Counted from the stretch's first letter, positions 27,353 to 36,293 are shown. The stretch is 64,000 bases of DNA from Planctomycetota bacterium (GCA_024230295.1 JAAERN010000009.1:62001-126000), one strand, 5' to 3'. A program made the numbers and translations. Notes: generated by a model from the sequence alone, not told the origin.

Positions 27353-29377
27353 TTACTCGATCGTGAGTGTGCCAGATCCGGTTTCACCATTCCATCCACC
27401 GAGTCGGATGAAGTAGGTGGACCCCTCAGTTACATCCAAATCGATGGCCGAGTAGTACGACTGACAATCGGTGTCGCCACTGCTGTCACCATTGCAAGCG
27501 ACCTGGTTGTCGCAACTGTTCTCGTAGATCGCCATCGATGTGTCATAACTCGTGGCGTCGCAGGTTGTGAAGTGAATGAGTTCCGTCGTGGCCGCGGTCC
27601 AACTGAACCAGACGTCTTGACTTCCGCCCCAGTCGAGGTATGTGCCTGAGCACATCGCGTCGTCTGGCTCGGGAGAACTCGGCGTCGCTGAACCTGTGTC
27701 GAACGCATTTTCACCCATGATGGCAGCGAAGGCGGTGTTGCACTCATCGCCAGCACCGGCCACCGGGCAGTCGGTGTCTTCGCACGTCACACCTTCACCT
27801 TGGAAGGTGCCGCCAGAGGCAGCACAATCAACGGACATGACTACAGTGCACGAACCGTCGTCCGCGCAGCAGGCGCCGGGTTCGGGACATTCAGCAGAAT
27901 CACAGGCGGTGTCTTCGCCACCCCAGTCGCCGGACGCAGTATTGCAGTCGTCCTCCGAGAGTTCGACGCATCCGCCAGTGGGCAGGCAGCAGGCGCCGAT
28001 GGGCGTGCAGTCCATGCCCCACACCGCAATGAGTTGCAGAAGGTCATCGACGTTTACGCAGCAGTCGCCATTGACATCGCCCGCTGGGCGGAACGTACCG
28101 TCGCCACACAGGCCGAAAGAACCAAGTCCGGCCAGCATGTCATCGACATCGACCACATGGTTGCCGTCGATGTCTTCCGGGCAGAAGCCAAGCGGAATGT
28201 CACACGGATCAACCGGGGCTGCCGGAGGCGCGAGTGTGTTGACCGAGGCCGAAGCGCCGCCGCCGGGCCTGAATGTACCGACTACAACGTCAGACATGGC
28301 CGGCGCGACATTGGCATCAAACCGGAAGTTGTACATGGAGGCCCACCGAATCGCGTTGGCGTTCGGGTTGGCACTGTAACTCTGGGTCTCCCAGGTAATG
28401 AAACCGGGGGTTACCGTCGCGGTCCAGTCTGTGCCGTCGTACACCTCGCCACTGTGGTAGTCCACATCATGAAAGTCGATGTTCAAGGCAGTTGCACTGA
28501 CAGGCAGTGGGACGCTGAACGACCCAGCACCAGCATGACAGTTGTGATTGAAGACGGCATATTCGTAGTGCCAGTTGCCGCCGCCGAGATCCGTCACCTT
28601 CGCTCCGACGAGGAAGAAGCCGTCTCCGGCGACGTGCGCTTCATTGAGATCAACACCAGCATCTTCGATAGCCCATTTGCGAATTGCTTGCTCGCCGACT
28701 TCGGTGTTTCCGATCGAACTGACACTTGAGGGGCTGGTGAAGACAACCTCTCGCCACGATGCGTTGTTGGCATGGTTTCCGGCGGGAGCATCATCGGTAC
28801 TCATGTAGTAGCCCTCGAAGAAGTAGCGGGCGCCACTATTCATCGAGGGTTCAACGTCGTCGTTGTGAATCTGAAGATTGCCACGGATCGAAGACGGCCC
28901 GTTGTTCGATATGTTGAACGGATAGTCGTAGTAGCCCGAGAAGGCGTCAACATCTGAGCGGGGTCCGCTCGGGTTTGCGTTGAGACCAGCGCCGTAGGTG
29001 TCGGCACAGCCGATACCGAGCGTTTCACAGCCAGTGCTCTGGCAGTCTCCACAGCCACTCTCGCTCAACGCGCAGAACGAATGCTTGAGCCACGAGAGCC
29101 CGATCTGTTCAAAGCGTCCATCTTTGAGCCGGTAGGCGTTTTGACCGATCAGCGGCGTGTTGTTCGTGCCGGCGTACCAATCTGCCTCTTGGTCACCGTA
29201 GTTACAGGATGTCGTGCCGAAGGAATAGCCGCCGATACCCCCAGATGCCCCGTGGTACTGAATGTCATTGGCGACGTAGAAAGCAACGACGTCGGGTCCT
29301 GTCGCGTCAGCGATCGCAATGCCAGAAGCAGCAGCAACGGCGGCCACCGCCACGGCTTGGGTTAGAGCGTTGTTCAC
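27353..29377 (-). CDS. Large secreted protein with dockerin-like repeats and GACC cysteine repeats
   Basis: This is a 674-residue secreted protein. A GTG start at 29377 is preferred because it follows GAGAGGA at a good distance and begins a signal peptide (ALTQAVAVAAVAAASGIAIA). Residues about 40 to 380 form a beta-rich region with cysteine pairs. Then comes a dockerin-like pair of calcium loops (DIDGNHVVDVDDMLAGL and DVNGDCCVNVDDLLQLI), two cysteine-rich repeats beginning GACCLPTGGC and GACCADDGSC, and a C-terminal beta domain of the pre-peptidase C-like kind (DVWFSWTA, STYFIRLGGWNGETGSG). No enzymatic motif is recognised. A long hairpin follows the stop. Confidence 0.85.
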   Translation of the reverse strand: MNNALTQAVAVAAVAAASGIAIADATGPDVVAFYVANDIQYHGASGGIGGYSFGTTSCNYGDQEADWYAGTNNTPLIGQNAYRLKDGRFEQIGLSWLKHSFCALSESGCGDCQSTGCETLGIGCADTYGAGLNANPSGPRSDVDAFSGYYDYPFNISNNGPSSIRGNLQIHNDDVEPSMNSGARYFFEGYYMSTDDAPAGNHANNASWREVVFTSPSSVSSIGNTEVGEQAIRKWAIEDAGVDLNEAHVAGDGFFLVGAKVTDLGGGNWHYEYAVFNHNCHAGAGSFSVPLPVSATALNIDFHDVDYHSGEVYDGTDWTATVTPGFITWETQSYSANPNANAIRWASMYNFRFDANVAPAMSDVVVGTFRPGGGASASVNTLAPPAAPVDPCDIPLGFCPEDIDGNHVVDVDDMLAGLGSFGLCGDGTFRPAGDVNGDCCVNVDDLLQLIAVWGMDCTPIGACCLPTGGCVELSEDDCNTASGDWGGEDTACDSAECPEPGACCADDGSCTVVMSVDCAASGGTFQGEGVTCEDTDCPVAGAGDECNTAFAAIMGENAFDTGSATPSSPEPDDAMCSGTYLDWGGSQDVWFSWTAATTELIHFTTCDATSYDTSMAIYENSCDNQVACNGDSSGDTDCQSYYSAIDLDVTEGSTYFIRLGGWNGETGSGTLTIE

Positions 29378-29707
29378 TTGAAATCCTCTCTGGTTACTTG
29401 TTCTGTGGAGGGCCAGAAACCCCACATACGGCCTCCACGCGATTCTCCAAGACTAAGTGCTACACAGTCTCTCGCAAGCAGAAACCGGGATTTAAGGGTG
29501 TCCTCCTAGAGACGAGGTTCGGTTTGGGTAGGGTTTGGATGCAGTTCATCTCATGAATACCACCAAGATCGTTGCTGGTATGGGTTGATGGAGGGCTGAA
29601 TTGGTGGTTCGGGGGCGAACTTCGGTAGAAGCAGTAGACCGCCATGGGGCCCGTTTCGCAGACCTGTGCACAGTGCCTTTTGACTCGGTGCACCGTATTG
29701 TGGCGGC
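29378..29707. other. 330-base divergent intergenic region
   Basis: This lies between the minus-strand dockerin-like gene and the plus-strand sulfatase and must hold both promoters. The only clear element is the ribosome site GAGAGGA for the minus gene at its left end. No convincing promoter boxes, repeat or RNA gene was identified, and the short ORFs listed here look like shadows. Confidence 0.4.
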
Positions 29708-31207
29708 ATGGACGGTCTGATCATCTTGTGGGTGGCCCTCGGTGCTTTCTCGGGGGGCGGGGACGCGAGTCCGGACCGCCCGAACGTGGTTCTGATCATG
29801 GCCGACGATCTTGGGTGGGGTGAGGTGGGTTGTCAGGGGCAGACCAAGATTCCCACACCCGCGATTGACATGGTGGCGGCCGAGGGTACCCGGCTGACGA
29901 GTCACTGGTCAGGCAGCCCTGTCTGCGCTCCGTCGCGGTGCGTACTGCTCACCGGCAAACATCCAGGGCAAGGTGTGGTTCGCAACAACATGGAGAACGG
30001 AGGCTGGGGACCCAATCAGCCCGAGGGGCAGTACCCGCTGCCTGACGCTGAGATCACGCTTGGTGAGATCCTCCAAGATCATGGTTACACGACATGTGCC
30101 ATAGGAAAGTGGGGCCTCGGCGGACCCGGCACTGAGGGACACCCCAACAGGCAGGGGTTCGATCACTGGTTCGGCTACCTGTGTCAACGCCAAGCCCACA
30201 ACTACTACCCCACACATCTGTGGCGTAACGATGAGAAGGTGCCGCTGGCTGGCAACGAGTGGTTTTCGGCACACCAGAAGATTGAGGCGCCGCTTGAATC
30301 AGAGAGCGACTACTGGAATCGATTTCAAGGCACGACCTTTGCGCCCGATGCGATGCGTGACGAAGCGGTGTCGTTTATCGAGTCGCGGGTGGGCGAGCAG
30401 CCGTTTTTTCTCTACTACGCCAGTCCGGTGCCGCACGTCGCGTTACAGGTTCCGCCGGATCGACTTGAGGCCTTTCCTCGTGATTGGGACAAGGTGCCCT
30501 ATCTCGGCCAGAAGGGCTACGTACCGCACCCGAGACCACGAGCCGCGTACGCAGCGATGATCGCGGGCTTTGACGACGAGGTTGCCGCCATCATGGCCGC
30601 GCTTGAGCGGGTGGGTCATTTGGACGACACGATTGTCATCGTCACCAGTGACAACGGTCCGACCTGGGCGGGCGGAGTTGATCACACGTTCTTTGAAAGT
30701 AGCGGCCCATATCGCGGCCTCAAGGGGAGCGTTTTCGAGGGCGGGCTTCGTGTTCCGATGATTGTGCGTTGGCCAGGCCGTGTACTTGCAGGCGCCGTCA
30801 TGGACCTGCCGAGCGGTTTCGAAGATCACATGCCAACGATCTGCGAATGGACAGGCGTGCCGCGTCCAGACGGCATCGACGGGGTATCGCTTTCATCCGC
30901 GCTCTTGGGTGGCAGTTTGCCAAAACGCGAGTGGCTCTACCGCGAGCTCGGCGGCCAACAAGCGCTTCGTTGGGGAAAGTGGAAGGGTGTACGGCGGAAA
31001 CTCAAACAAGGCGACGACTCGATCATGCTGTTTGATCTTGAAGCGGATCCCGCCGAGTCGATGAATGTTGCGGCCGCCAATCCTGAAGTCATCGCGAAGA
31101 TCGCTGCGATGATGGCTGATGCGCATGAGCCATCAAAGGTGTTTCCACTTCCGCTGATTGACGATCCCAAAATCGAAGAGCAGACAGTGACTACCCCGCC
31201 GTCTTGA
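29708..31207 (+). CDS. Sulfatase, arylsulfatase A family (formylglycine type)
   Basis: This is a 499-residue sulfatase with a short N-terminal hydrophobic segment consistent with export. Metal ligands are in NVVLIMADDLGWGEVG, and the active-site motif is CAPSR (Cys73 to Arg77) in SPVCAPSRCVLLTG, where Cys is converted to formylglycine. GKWGLGG and the later VTSDNGP provide further conserved active-site residues. Such enzymes cleave sulfate esters, in marine planctomycetes often from algal polysaccharides; the specific substrate cannot be read. The last 17 bases overlap the convergent thioredoxin-like gene. No maturase gene is visible in the window. Confidence 0.95.
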   Translation: MDGLIILWVALGAFSGGGDASPDRPNVVLIMADDLGWGEVGCQGQTKIPTPAIDMVAAEGTRLTSHWSGSPVCAPSRCVLLTGKHPGQGVVRNNMENGGWGPNQPEGQYPLPDAEITLGEILQDHGYTTCAIGKWGLGGPGTEGHPNRQGFDHWFGYLCQRQAHNYYPTHLWRNDEKVPLAGNEWFSAHQKIEAPLESESDYWNRFQGTTFAPDAMRDEAVSFIESRVGEQPFFLYYASPVPHVALQVPPDRLEAFPRDWDKVPYLGQKGYVPHPRPRAAYAAMIAGFDDEVAAIMAALERVGHLDDTIVIVTSDNGPTWAGGVDHTFFESSGPYRGLKGSVFEGGLRVPMIVRWPGRVLAGAVMDLPSGFEDHMPTICEWTGVPRPDGIDGVSLSSALLGGSLPKREWLYRELGGQQALRWGKWKGVRRKLKQGDDSIMLFDLEADPAESMNVAAANPEVIAKIAAMMADAHEPSKVFPLPLIDDPKIEEQTVTTPPS

Positions 31208-32453
31208 GAATTTCATCGATCGTCGCGTTGAGCCTCTTCTTCGTTGCATCCTTGCCCATGAAACCGATATCGACCGAACGGACGACGCCCTGTGGATCGA
31301 TGACGACTGTGTGGGGGATTCCACCAACGCCGTACTTCGATGCGACCTTGCCTTTGGCGTCAAGCAGCACGGAAAGAGTCCACTTCCTCTTCGTGAGGAA
31401 AGCACTGACTTTCTTCTTGGCCTCATCGAGATCAACTGCCCAGAGCACGACGCCATCGTTCTTTCGAGCGTCCGCGACTTCCATCAGAACCGGCAGGCCC
31501 TGACGGCAGGGGCCGCACCACGTTGCCCAGAAATCGAGAATGACCGTTTTGCCCTTGAGGCTCGCCAGCGAGACATCGGTGCCGACAAGATTAGGAAGCG
31601 TAAAGTCTGGCGCGGCCTTGCCGACCATGGCGTGGTCCGCTTCAAGGTCGCCGGGTCCGTCCATGCCAGTACCGTCAGGCATGCCTTCCATCATGGCTGC
31701 CATGAGATCTTCGACCTGTTTCCAGTCTTCGGGCGCAGTCCAAGAGAACATCTTCTTGGCCTCTGGGGTTGACTCCAGTTTCTTCCAGTCGTTGAAGTCA
31801 AAGACCATCTCGCTGGGCATGCCGGGCATCAACTGCTCGGACGGAAGCGTGATGGAAAGCCGTTTGACCCACGGGGCCGTAGCTGGACCGATCGTGAACG
31901 TGACGGGAATGGATCCCATCATGTCATCATCACCTGCGGTGAATCGAAGCAGCTCGTTGTCACCATCCTTGCCGACGTACTCGACTGACTGGAACTCCTC
32001 CATGATCGATGCGCGGGCATCAGCCCCAAACAGATCGAGTACAAAACTCGCCGGACCAACCATTTGCATGAGCATGAGGTCTTCGACATCGAGATTCTTG
32101 GGCGCATCGCCCTTGGACCAAAGTTTCATGTCCGGCAGGCCCTGCACAAGTGTTGTGCCATTGCTTGCCAGAATCGGTGTTGCCATCCCCATCATGCTTG
32201 GCGGACCAGAGGAGTCGTCTCGAATGACAAAGAGATTGGGTTTGAGCACCGCGACAACGGCCTTGGATTTCACCGGCGGCACACCTGGCATTTCTATATT
32301 TTGGACAACAACGGTCGATGCTCCGGGAATCTGCTGATACCAGGCCAACATCCCATCGAGTACCTCGGCTGCTTTGGGCGTCATATCGGCGAGGGCGAGG
32401 GTGGATGTGGTCAGTGTTGCGACGGTAATGGCAATGGTGGCGAAAGCGCGCAT
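31191..32453 (-). CDS. TlpA-type thioredoxin fused to a secreted DUF2092-like domain
   Basis: This 420-residue protein starts with a signal peptide (FATIAITVATLTTSTLALA). Residues about 25 to 245 form a beta-rich domain of the DUF2092/LolA-like kind (for example VVAVLKPNLFVIRDD and VTFTIGPATAPWVKRLSI). A linker leads to a TlpA-type thioredoxin domain from about 275, with APDFTLPNLVG, VILDFWATWCGPCRQG (active-site CGPC, WCGPC at 312-316) and VGGIPHTVVIDPQG including the cis-Pro. It is probably a periplasmic or surface thiol-disulfide protein. It is convergent with the sulfatase, overlapping it by 17 bases. Confidence 0.9.
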   Translation of the reverse strand: MRAFATIAITVATLTTSTLALADMTPKAAEVLDGMLAWYQQIPGASTVVVQNIEMPGVPPVKSKAVVAVLKPNLFVIRDDSSGPPSMMGMATPILASNGTTLVQGLPDMKLWSKGDAPKNLDVEDLMLMQMVGPASFVLDLFGADARASIMEEFQSVEYVGKDGDNELLRFTAGDDDMMGSIPVTFTIGPATAPWVKRLSITLPSEQLMPGMPSEMVFDFNDWKKLESTPEAKKMFSWTAPEDWKQVEDLMAAMMEGMPDGTGMDGPGDLEADHAMVGKAAPDFTLPNLVGTDVSLASLKGKTVILDFWATWCGPCRQGLPVLMEVADARKNDGVVLWAVDLDEAKKKVSAFLTKRKWTLSVLLDAKGKVASKYGVGGIPHTVVIDPQGVVRSVDIGFMGKDATKKRLNATIDEILKTAG

Positions 32454-32503
32454 TGGAGTCTCCTTGGTGTCGAAGGAGGATAGCCACCGCCGTACACTGT
32501 GGT

Positions 32504-32589
32504 GGGCCCGTGGCGGAATTGGCAGACGCAGCGGCCTTAAAAGCCGCAGTCCCGTACGGGACGTGTGGGTTCGAGTCCCACCGGGCCCA
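32504..32589 (+). tRNA. tRNA-Leu (anticodon UAA)
   Basis: The acceptor GGGCCCG (32504-32510) pairs with CGGGCCC (32582-32588), followed by discriminator A. The anticodon arm is GCGGC-CTTAAAA-GCCGC with anticodon TAA. A long variable arm (AGTCCCGTACGGGACG) marks a class II tRNA, and the T arm is GTGGG-TTCGAGT-CCCAC. No CCA is encoded. A hairpin follows immediately. Confidence 0.97.
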
Positions 32590-32590
32590 C

Positions 32591-32615
32591 ATCGGCCCGC
32601 CCTTGGCGGGCCGAT
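32591..32615. terminator. Perfect hairpin between tRNA-Leu and a convergent gene
   Basis: ATCGGCCCGCC (32591-32601) and GGCGGGCCGAT (32605-32615) form an 11-bp perfect stem with a CTT loop, one base after the tRNA. The next gene ends 12 bases further on the opposite strand, so the hairpin could serve both transcripts. It lacks a run of T on either side. Confidence 0.7.
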
Positions 32616-32627
32616 GAGATTAGGCGA

Positions 32628-33056
32628 TCATGAGAGCAGGGGGACTCGGCTGAGCAGGATGAAGTCTTTACCCTCGCGTCCGAATTCGAGCGTGCTTGCC
32701 AGCATGGCGATAATCGGCGCGAGTCTTGGGCCGTTCGGGGACTCGAACGTCTTGCGCCGCTGGGTGCTCCAAGTACGGATGGTTTGCTGATCAGCCGCCG
32801 AGGCGGATCTGTCAATATCGATTATCTGCGAGTGGAACTGCCACACGAACGGGCGTGCTTGCTCAAAGATCGTCTCAACGACGGCGGAGATGCAGCGCTT
32901 GCCAATTGATATCGTCGGTTTGGACCGGACGAGTACGGCTCGGCTTCGACTCAGGCGGAACCGTAGTCCAGTGCTCAGTGCTGCTGTCTGCCGATTGAAG
33001 GCGGCGGCGTAGATTTCAGGAACGGTCGTGAGAGGGGTGGGCATGATGTCGGTCAT
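32628..33056 (-). CDS. Hypothetical protein
   Basis: This is a 142-residue ORF of unknown family. TCAAGGAGATGTCC precedes the second ATG at 33056 with a 6-base gap from AAGGAG, while the ORF-track start at 33062 lies directly on the ribosome site, so 33056 is preferred. The protein is basic in its first half (RLSRSRAVLVRSKPTISIGKR) with a central aromatic segment (PFVWQFHSQIIDID) and no signal or membrane helix. The good ribosome site is the main sign that it is real. It ends opposite the tRNA-Leu hairpin and is divergent from the transporter gene. Confidence 0.55.
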   Translation of the reverse strand: MTDIMPTPLTTVPEIYAAAFNRQTAALSTGLRFRLSRSRAVLVRSKPTISIGKRCISAVVETIFEQARPFVWQFHSQIIDIDRSASAADQQTIRTWSTQRRKTFESPNGPRLAPIIAMLASTLEFGREGKDFILLSRVPLLS

Positions 33057-33227
33057 GGACATCTCCTTGATGGGGGTTGGCCTGCTTCGCAGTCGTGGCG
33101 CCTCAGGATGGGACCATCAGGATCCCATGCCCGCCTCCCGACTCAAAGGGGGTAATTGTGGATCCCGAGGACCGTGCTGATCTGGCACCGGTCTGTACGG
33201 GTTGTGCGGCCGTATCCTGCTTGCCAC

Positions 33228-34496
33228 ATGCTCGAAGGCAACTCACTCAACCAGCCAGCTCCGCCCCGAGGATTCAAGGCGCTGCTCGTCACCATGACCT
33301 GCGGCGCGGTTAACGACAATCTCCTTCGCGGAGCTCTGCTTCTGAGTGTCGCGGAGGGAGGGATGTGGGGAGGCAAACTCGGCGAGGGGGGGACCGGGTG
33401 GATCACAGTGATGCTCTACCTGCCATTTGTGCTGCTGCTGGGCGTGACAGGGCAGATGGCCGATCGATACAGCAAGCGGACCATTATTGTGTGGACTCGT
33501 ATCGCCGAAGTGCTGCTCGCCACAGGCGTCGCAATCGCATTCTGGTTTGGTAGTTTCTATGTGACGACTGCACTGTTCGTATTGCTTGCGGCCCAGAGCG
33601 CGTTCTTCAGCCCAGCCAAATATGGATCCGTACCAGAACTCGTTCCCGACGCCCGGCTCGGCTGGGCAAACGGCTTGCTCAGCCTATTGACCAACGCGGC
33701 GATCATTCTTGGTGTGGCGGCTGCTGGAATCATGCTGGGCGCTGGCCCGGTGTTTCTTGGATTCTCCATGATCGGCGTGGCGATCATCGGCTTGATCAGC
33801 AGTATCCAGATTGCATCACAGCCTGCCGCCGATCCAACTCTCTCGCTTTCAATGCGGACCTTTACTGCGCATCTCCGAGTGATCCATCGGATGCGGGGGA
33901 CGCCGCTACTTAGCACGACTCTTGCGTGGTGCTGGTTCTATGCAGTGGGGTCCCTTGTCATCACGATTATCCCCTTACTGAGAGAGCCCATGGAGTTGTC
34001 CGACGCCGCGGCGGGCGCACTTTTGGCGGCCCCCGGACTCGGAATCGGAATCGGAGGTCTTGTTGCTGGCGTCTTGTCGAGAACGGGCATCCTCGCGAGT
34101 TTGATTCCAATCGGGGCGATCGGTATGACGGTGACTTTTGTGTTGCTTGCGATTATGCCGGAGTCTTGGATGACATCCATCATCCTTCTGGGAATCGTCG
34201 GATTCTTCGCGGGCTTCTACGTTGTTCCAATTCTGGCACTTCTTCAACACATGCCTGTGCCGAGCTTCCGAGCGCGGACTGTTGGAACCGCAAACTTCAT
34301 GACCTACATAGCGATGATGGCTTCTGCGCTTGGATTCGCTGTGCTGGCTCCCGTCATCGGTGACGATCCCCACCTGTGGTTCTCGATCTGTGCCGGTGGC
34401 ATGCTGCTGGTATTCATTGGCGCAATGTTGCAGCGAACCACGATGCGGGCCGCCGCGGCGCCAGAGTTGTTTGCGACAATCGGGGGCGAGGTATGA
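33228..34496 (+). CDS. MFS transporter, LplT-like
   Basis: This 422-residue protein has about twelve membrane segments. The segments VNDNLLRGALLL near the N-terminus, LGVTGQMADRYSKRTII and especially AAQSAFFSPAKYGSVPELVP followed by NGLLSLLTNAAIILG resemble the lysophospholipid transporter LplT and the transporter half of Aas fusions. Family knowledge would suggest a role in flipping or recycling lysophospholipids, but the substrate here is not proven. The ATG at 33228 is used rather than 33156. Its stop overlaps the next gene by 4 bases, the first of four such junctions in this cluster. Confidence 0.85.
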   Translation: MLEGNSLNQPAPPRGFKALLVTMTCGAVNDNLLRGALLLSVAEGGMWGGKLGEGGTGWITVMLYLPFVLLLGVTGQMADRYSKRTIIVWTRIAEVLLATGVAIAFWFGSFYVTTALFVLLAAQSAFFSPAKYGSVPELVPDARLGWANGLLSLLTNAAIILGVAAAGIMLGAGPVFLGFSMIGVAIIGLISSIQIASQPAADPTLSLSMRTFTAHLRVIHRMRGTPLLSTTLAWCWFYAVGSLVITIIPLLREPMELSDAAAGALLAAPGLGIGIGGLVAGVLSRTGILASLIPIGAIGMTVTFVLLAIMPESWMTSIILLGIVGFFAGFYVVPILALLQHMPVPSFRARTVGTANFMTYIAMMASALGFAVLAPVIGDDPHLWFSICAGGMLLVFIGAMLQRTTMRAAAAPELFATIGGEV

Positions 34497-35179
34497 CGAG
34501 AGAATGCCCAGACATCATGCTCTTTGATCTTGATGGGACACTCATCGATTCGGTGCCCGACATCGCAGCCGCAGTCAATGCCATGCGGTCGGAGTTTGGC
34601 ATGGCTGCCGCTTCAGTTGATCAGGTGCGAAGTTGGGTCGGTCGAGGTCTATCGATGCTCATGCATCGCGCGCTCACGGATGATGCTGAGGGAATCGCTG
34701 AGGTTGGCCAGCACGAGGAATCGATTCGGATCTTTCGGAGTCACTACCAGAACTGCTGCACGCACCAGACGGTTGTGTTCGATGGAGGGCGCCCGCTCTT
34801 GGAGTGGCTGGCGGCATCCGATATCAAGGTTGCCATTGTTACGAATAAGCCGGTTCACTTTGCGAAGCAGATCGCCGAATCACTGGAGATTGGCTGCCAC
34901 TGCGATCTGATCATCGGCGCCGAGTCGCATCGTCCACTCAAGCCCGACCCCGCGTCAATCATCGAAGCGGTGGAACAACTCGGCGGCGGGTGCGCATGGA
35001 TGGTTGGAGACACGGTGTTCGATCGCGATGCCGCTCGGGCCGCAGGAGTCCCGTTTGTCGGCGTTCAGCTCGAGGGTGATCAGGGACGCAACATCTCTGA
35101 GATTACTTCCAAGGACGAACCGGTGTTCGACTCACTCACATCACTTCACCGATGGATCGAGTCCGGGTTTGAATCATGA
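34493..35179 (+). CDS. HAD-family phosphatase, phosphoglycolate phosphatase-like
   Basis: This is a 228-residue HAD hydrolase with motif I LFDLDGTLIDSVPD (nucleophile and acid Asp), a helical cap, motif II VAIVTNKP, motif III Lys in HRPLKPDPAS and motif IV MVGDTVFDRDAARAAG. This pattern and length match Gph/PGPase-type enzymes, which remove phosphate from 2-phosphoglycolate or related small phosphoesters. The start is the ATG at 34493 in the ATGA overlap with the transporter stop, with GGGGCGAGG upstream; the ORF-track start at 34376 is inside the transporter gene. The stop overlaps a 60-residue ORF by 4 bases. Confidence 0.9.
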   Translation: MTRECPDIMLFDLDGTLIDSVPDIAAAVNAMRSEFGMAAASVDQVRSWVGRGLSMLMHRALTDDAEGIAEVGQHEESIRIFRSHYQNCCTHQTVVFDGGRPLLEWLAASDIKVAIVTNKPVHFAKQIAESLEIGCHCDLIIGAESHRPLKPDPASIIEAVEQLGGGCAWMVGDTVFDRDAARAAGVPFVGVQLEGDQGRNISEITSKDEPVFDSLTSLHRWIESGFES

Positions 35180-35358
35180 GCGACAAAATTCACAAGCGGT
35201 TTGATCGTGTTGCCTCAGCGCAGGCTGCGCACTGGTTTGACATGAGTGGCTTCGCTGCCGAGGCGGTGATGATCGCGGGCTTGTATCTTGCTCAAGCGGA
35301 TGGCCAGTGGCGAATCAATCAAACGGGCTACGGTCCCGTGTCAGGAGTGACATTATGA
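35176..35358 (+). CDS. Small protein of unknown function (60 aa), operonic
   Basis: The ATG lies in an ATGA overlap with the phosphatase stop, and its own stop overlaps the next small ORF in the same way. The protein has a basic N-terminus (MSDKIHKRFDRVAS), an aromatic HWFDMSG, and a mildly hydrophobic AAEAVMIAGLYLAQ that could be a short helix. No family is recognised. The two exact 4-base overlaps are the main argument that it is translated. It could be a regulator, a small subunit or a decaying gene fragment. Confidence 0.6.
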   Translation: MSDKIHKRFDRVASAQAAHWFDMSGFAAEAVMIAGLYLAQADGQWRINQTGYGPVSGVTL

Positions 35359-35513
35359 ATCGTTTCGGAATTATTGGCGGAGCGGCGCTGATCGTAGAGG
35401 GATTTGGAGCCTTGGCGCTTGCGCAGGATCATCCCCTAGGTGACACACCGCAGAAGAAGATGATGAAAACTATGCAGACGTGGGGCGAGCACTTGGACCA
35501 TCTAGGACGATGA
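35355..35513 (+). CDS. Small possibly exported protein (52 aa), operonic
   Basis: The start is the ATG at 35355 in an ATGA overlap with the preceding 60-residue ORF; the ORF track begins at 35307. The first 24 residues (MNRFGIIGGAALIVEGFGAL plus ALAQ) look like a signal peptide with a possible cut after ALA, leaving a mature part of under 30 residues rich in Lys, Met and His (KKMMKTMQTWGEHLDHLG). Its stop overlaps the UPF0173 gene by 4 bases. No family is recognised. Confidence 0.55.
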   Translation: MNRFGIIGGAALIVEGFGALALAQDHPLGDTPQKKMMKTMQTWGEHLDHLGR

Positions 35514-36187
35514 CGCTTGAACTGACATGGCTCGGACATAGCGCCTTCTTGCTCTCGGACGGCACATGCACCGTCGCGGTTGATCCGTTTCTGACGGGCA
35601 ACCCCACCGCCCCGTGCGTTGCTGCTGACATCAAGTGCAGTCACATTGCGCTCACGCACGGACATGAAGATCATGTTGGCGACACGATCGAGATTGCCAA
35701 AGCCAACGGCGCTCCGGTCATCGCGGCATTTGAGATCACCAACTGGGTCCAGTCCCAGGGCCACGATCTGGTTGAGCCGGGGAACCCCGGCGGACGCATT
35801 GACCTCGGCGGGGATTGCTGGGTGGCGTTCACGCAGGCCCTTCACTCGTCTTCATATGGCGGGCAGTACATGGGCATGCCCTGTGGACTGATGCTGCATG
35901 TCGGTGGCAAGACGGTCTATCACTGCGGCGACACCGGGCTCTTCGGCGACATGGCCTTGCTTGGTGAGATCTACAAGCCAGACGTTGCGATCATTCCGAT
36001 CGGTGATCGGTTCACGATGGGTCCGGAACTCGCCTCCCGCGCGGCGGACCTCATCGGCGCGCCGATCGCAGTGCCGTGCCATTACGACACGTGGCCGCCC
36101 ATTGAAGTCGATGTCTCACGATTCACACCCCAGTTCGCGGCCGTGCAAGTGATGGATCCGGGAGTGGCGTGGAGTGTCACAACCTGA
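35510..36187 (+). CDS. UPF0173 metal-dependent hydrolase (metallo-beta-lactamase fold)
   Basis: This 225-residue protein begins MTLELTWLGHSAFLLSDG and has VDPFLTGNP, the metal-binding THGHEDHVGD (HxHxDH type) and later YHCGDTGLFGD and PCHYDTWPPIE, all typical of the UPF0173 branch of the metallo-beta-lactamase superfamily. The reaction is not established for most members. The ATG at 35510 is in a 4-base overlap with the 52-residue ORF and replaces the ORF-track start at 35480. It is the last gene of the overlapping five-gene run. Confidence 0.92.
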   Translation: MTLELTWLGHSAFLLSDGTCTVAVDPFLTGNPTAPCVAADIKCSHIALTHGHEDHVGDTIEIAKANGAPVIAAFEITNWVQSQGHDLVEPGNPGGRIDLGGDCWVAFTQALHSSSYGGQYMGMPCGLMLHVGGKTVYHCGDTGLFGDMALLGEIYKPDVAIIPIGDRFTMGPELASRAADLIGAPIAVPCHYDTWPPIEVDVSRFTPQFAAVQVMDPGVAWSVTT

Positions 36188-36293
36188 CAATCCGAGAACA
36201 CCCCGACAAGCCAGAGGCAGCGTGTCGAGGTGGTGTGCTACGGAGGGGACGGTCAACACGGACCCTGTGTGCCCAAGAACAGGCCGCTCAGAA

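Noticed and set aside
27642-28729. Two long plus-strand ORFs (245 and 309 aa) across the dockerin-like gene
   Set aside because: They are antisense shadows; the minus-strand frame has a signal peptide, calcium loops and cysteine repeats.
31540-32337. 265-aa plus-strand ORF
   Set aside because: Antisense to the TlpA-type protein, which has a clear WCGPC domain and signal peptide.
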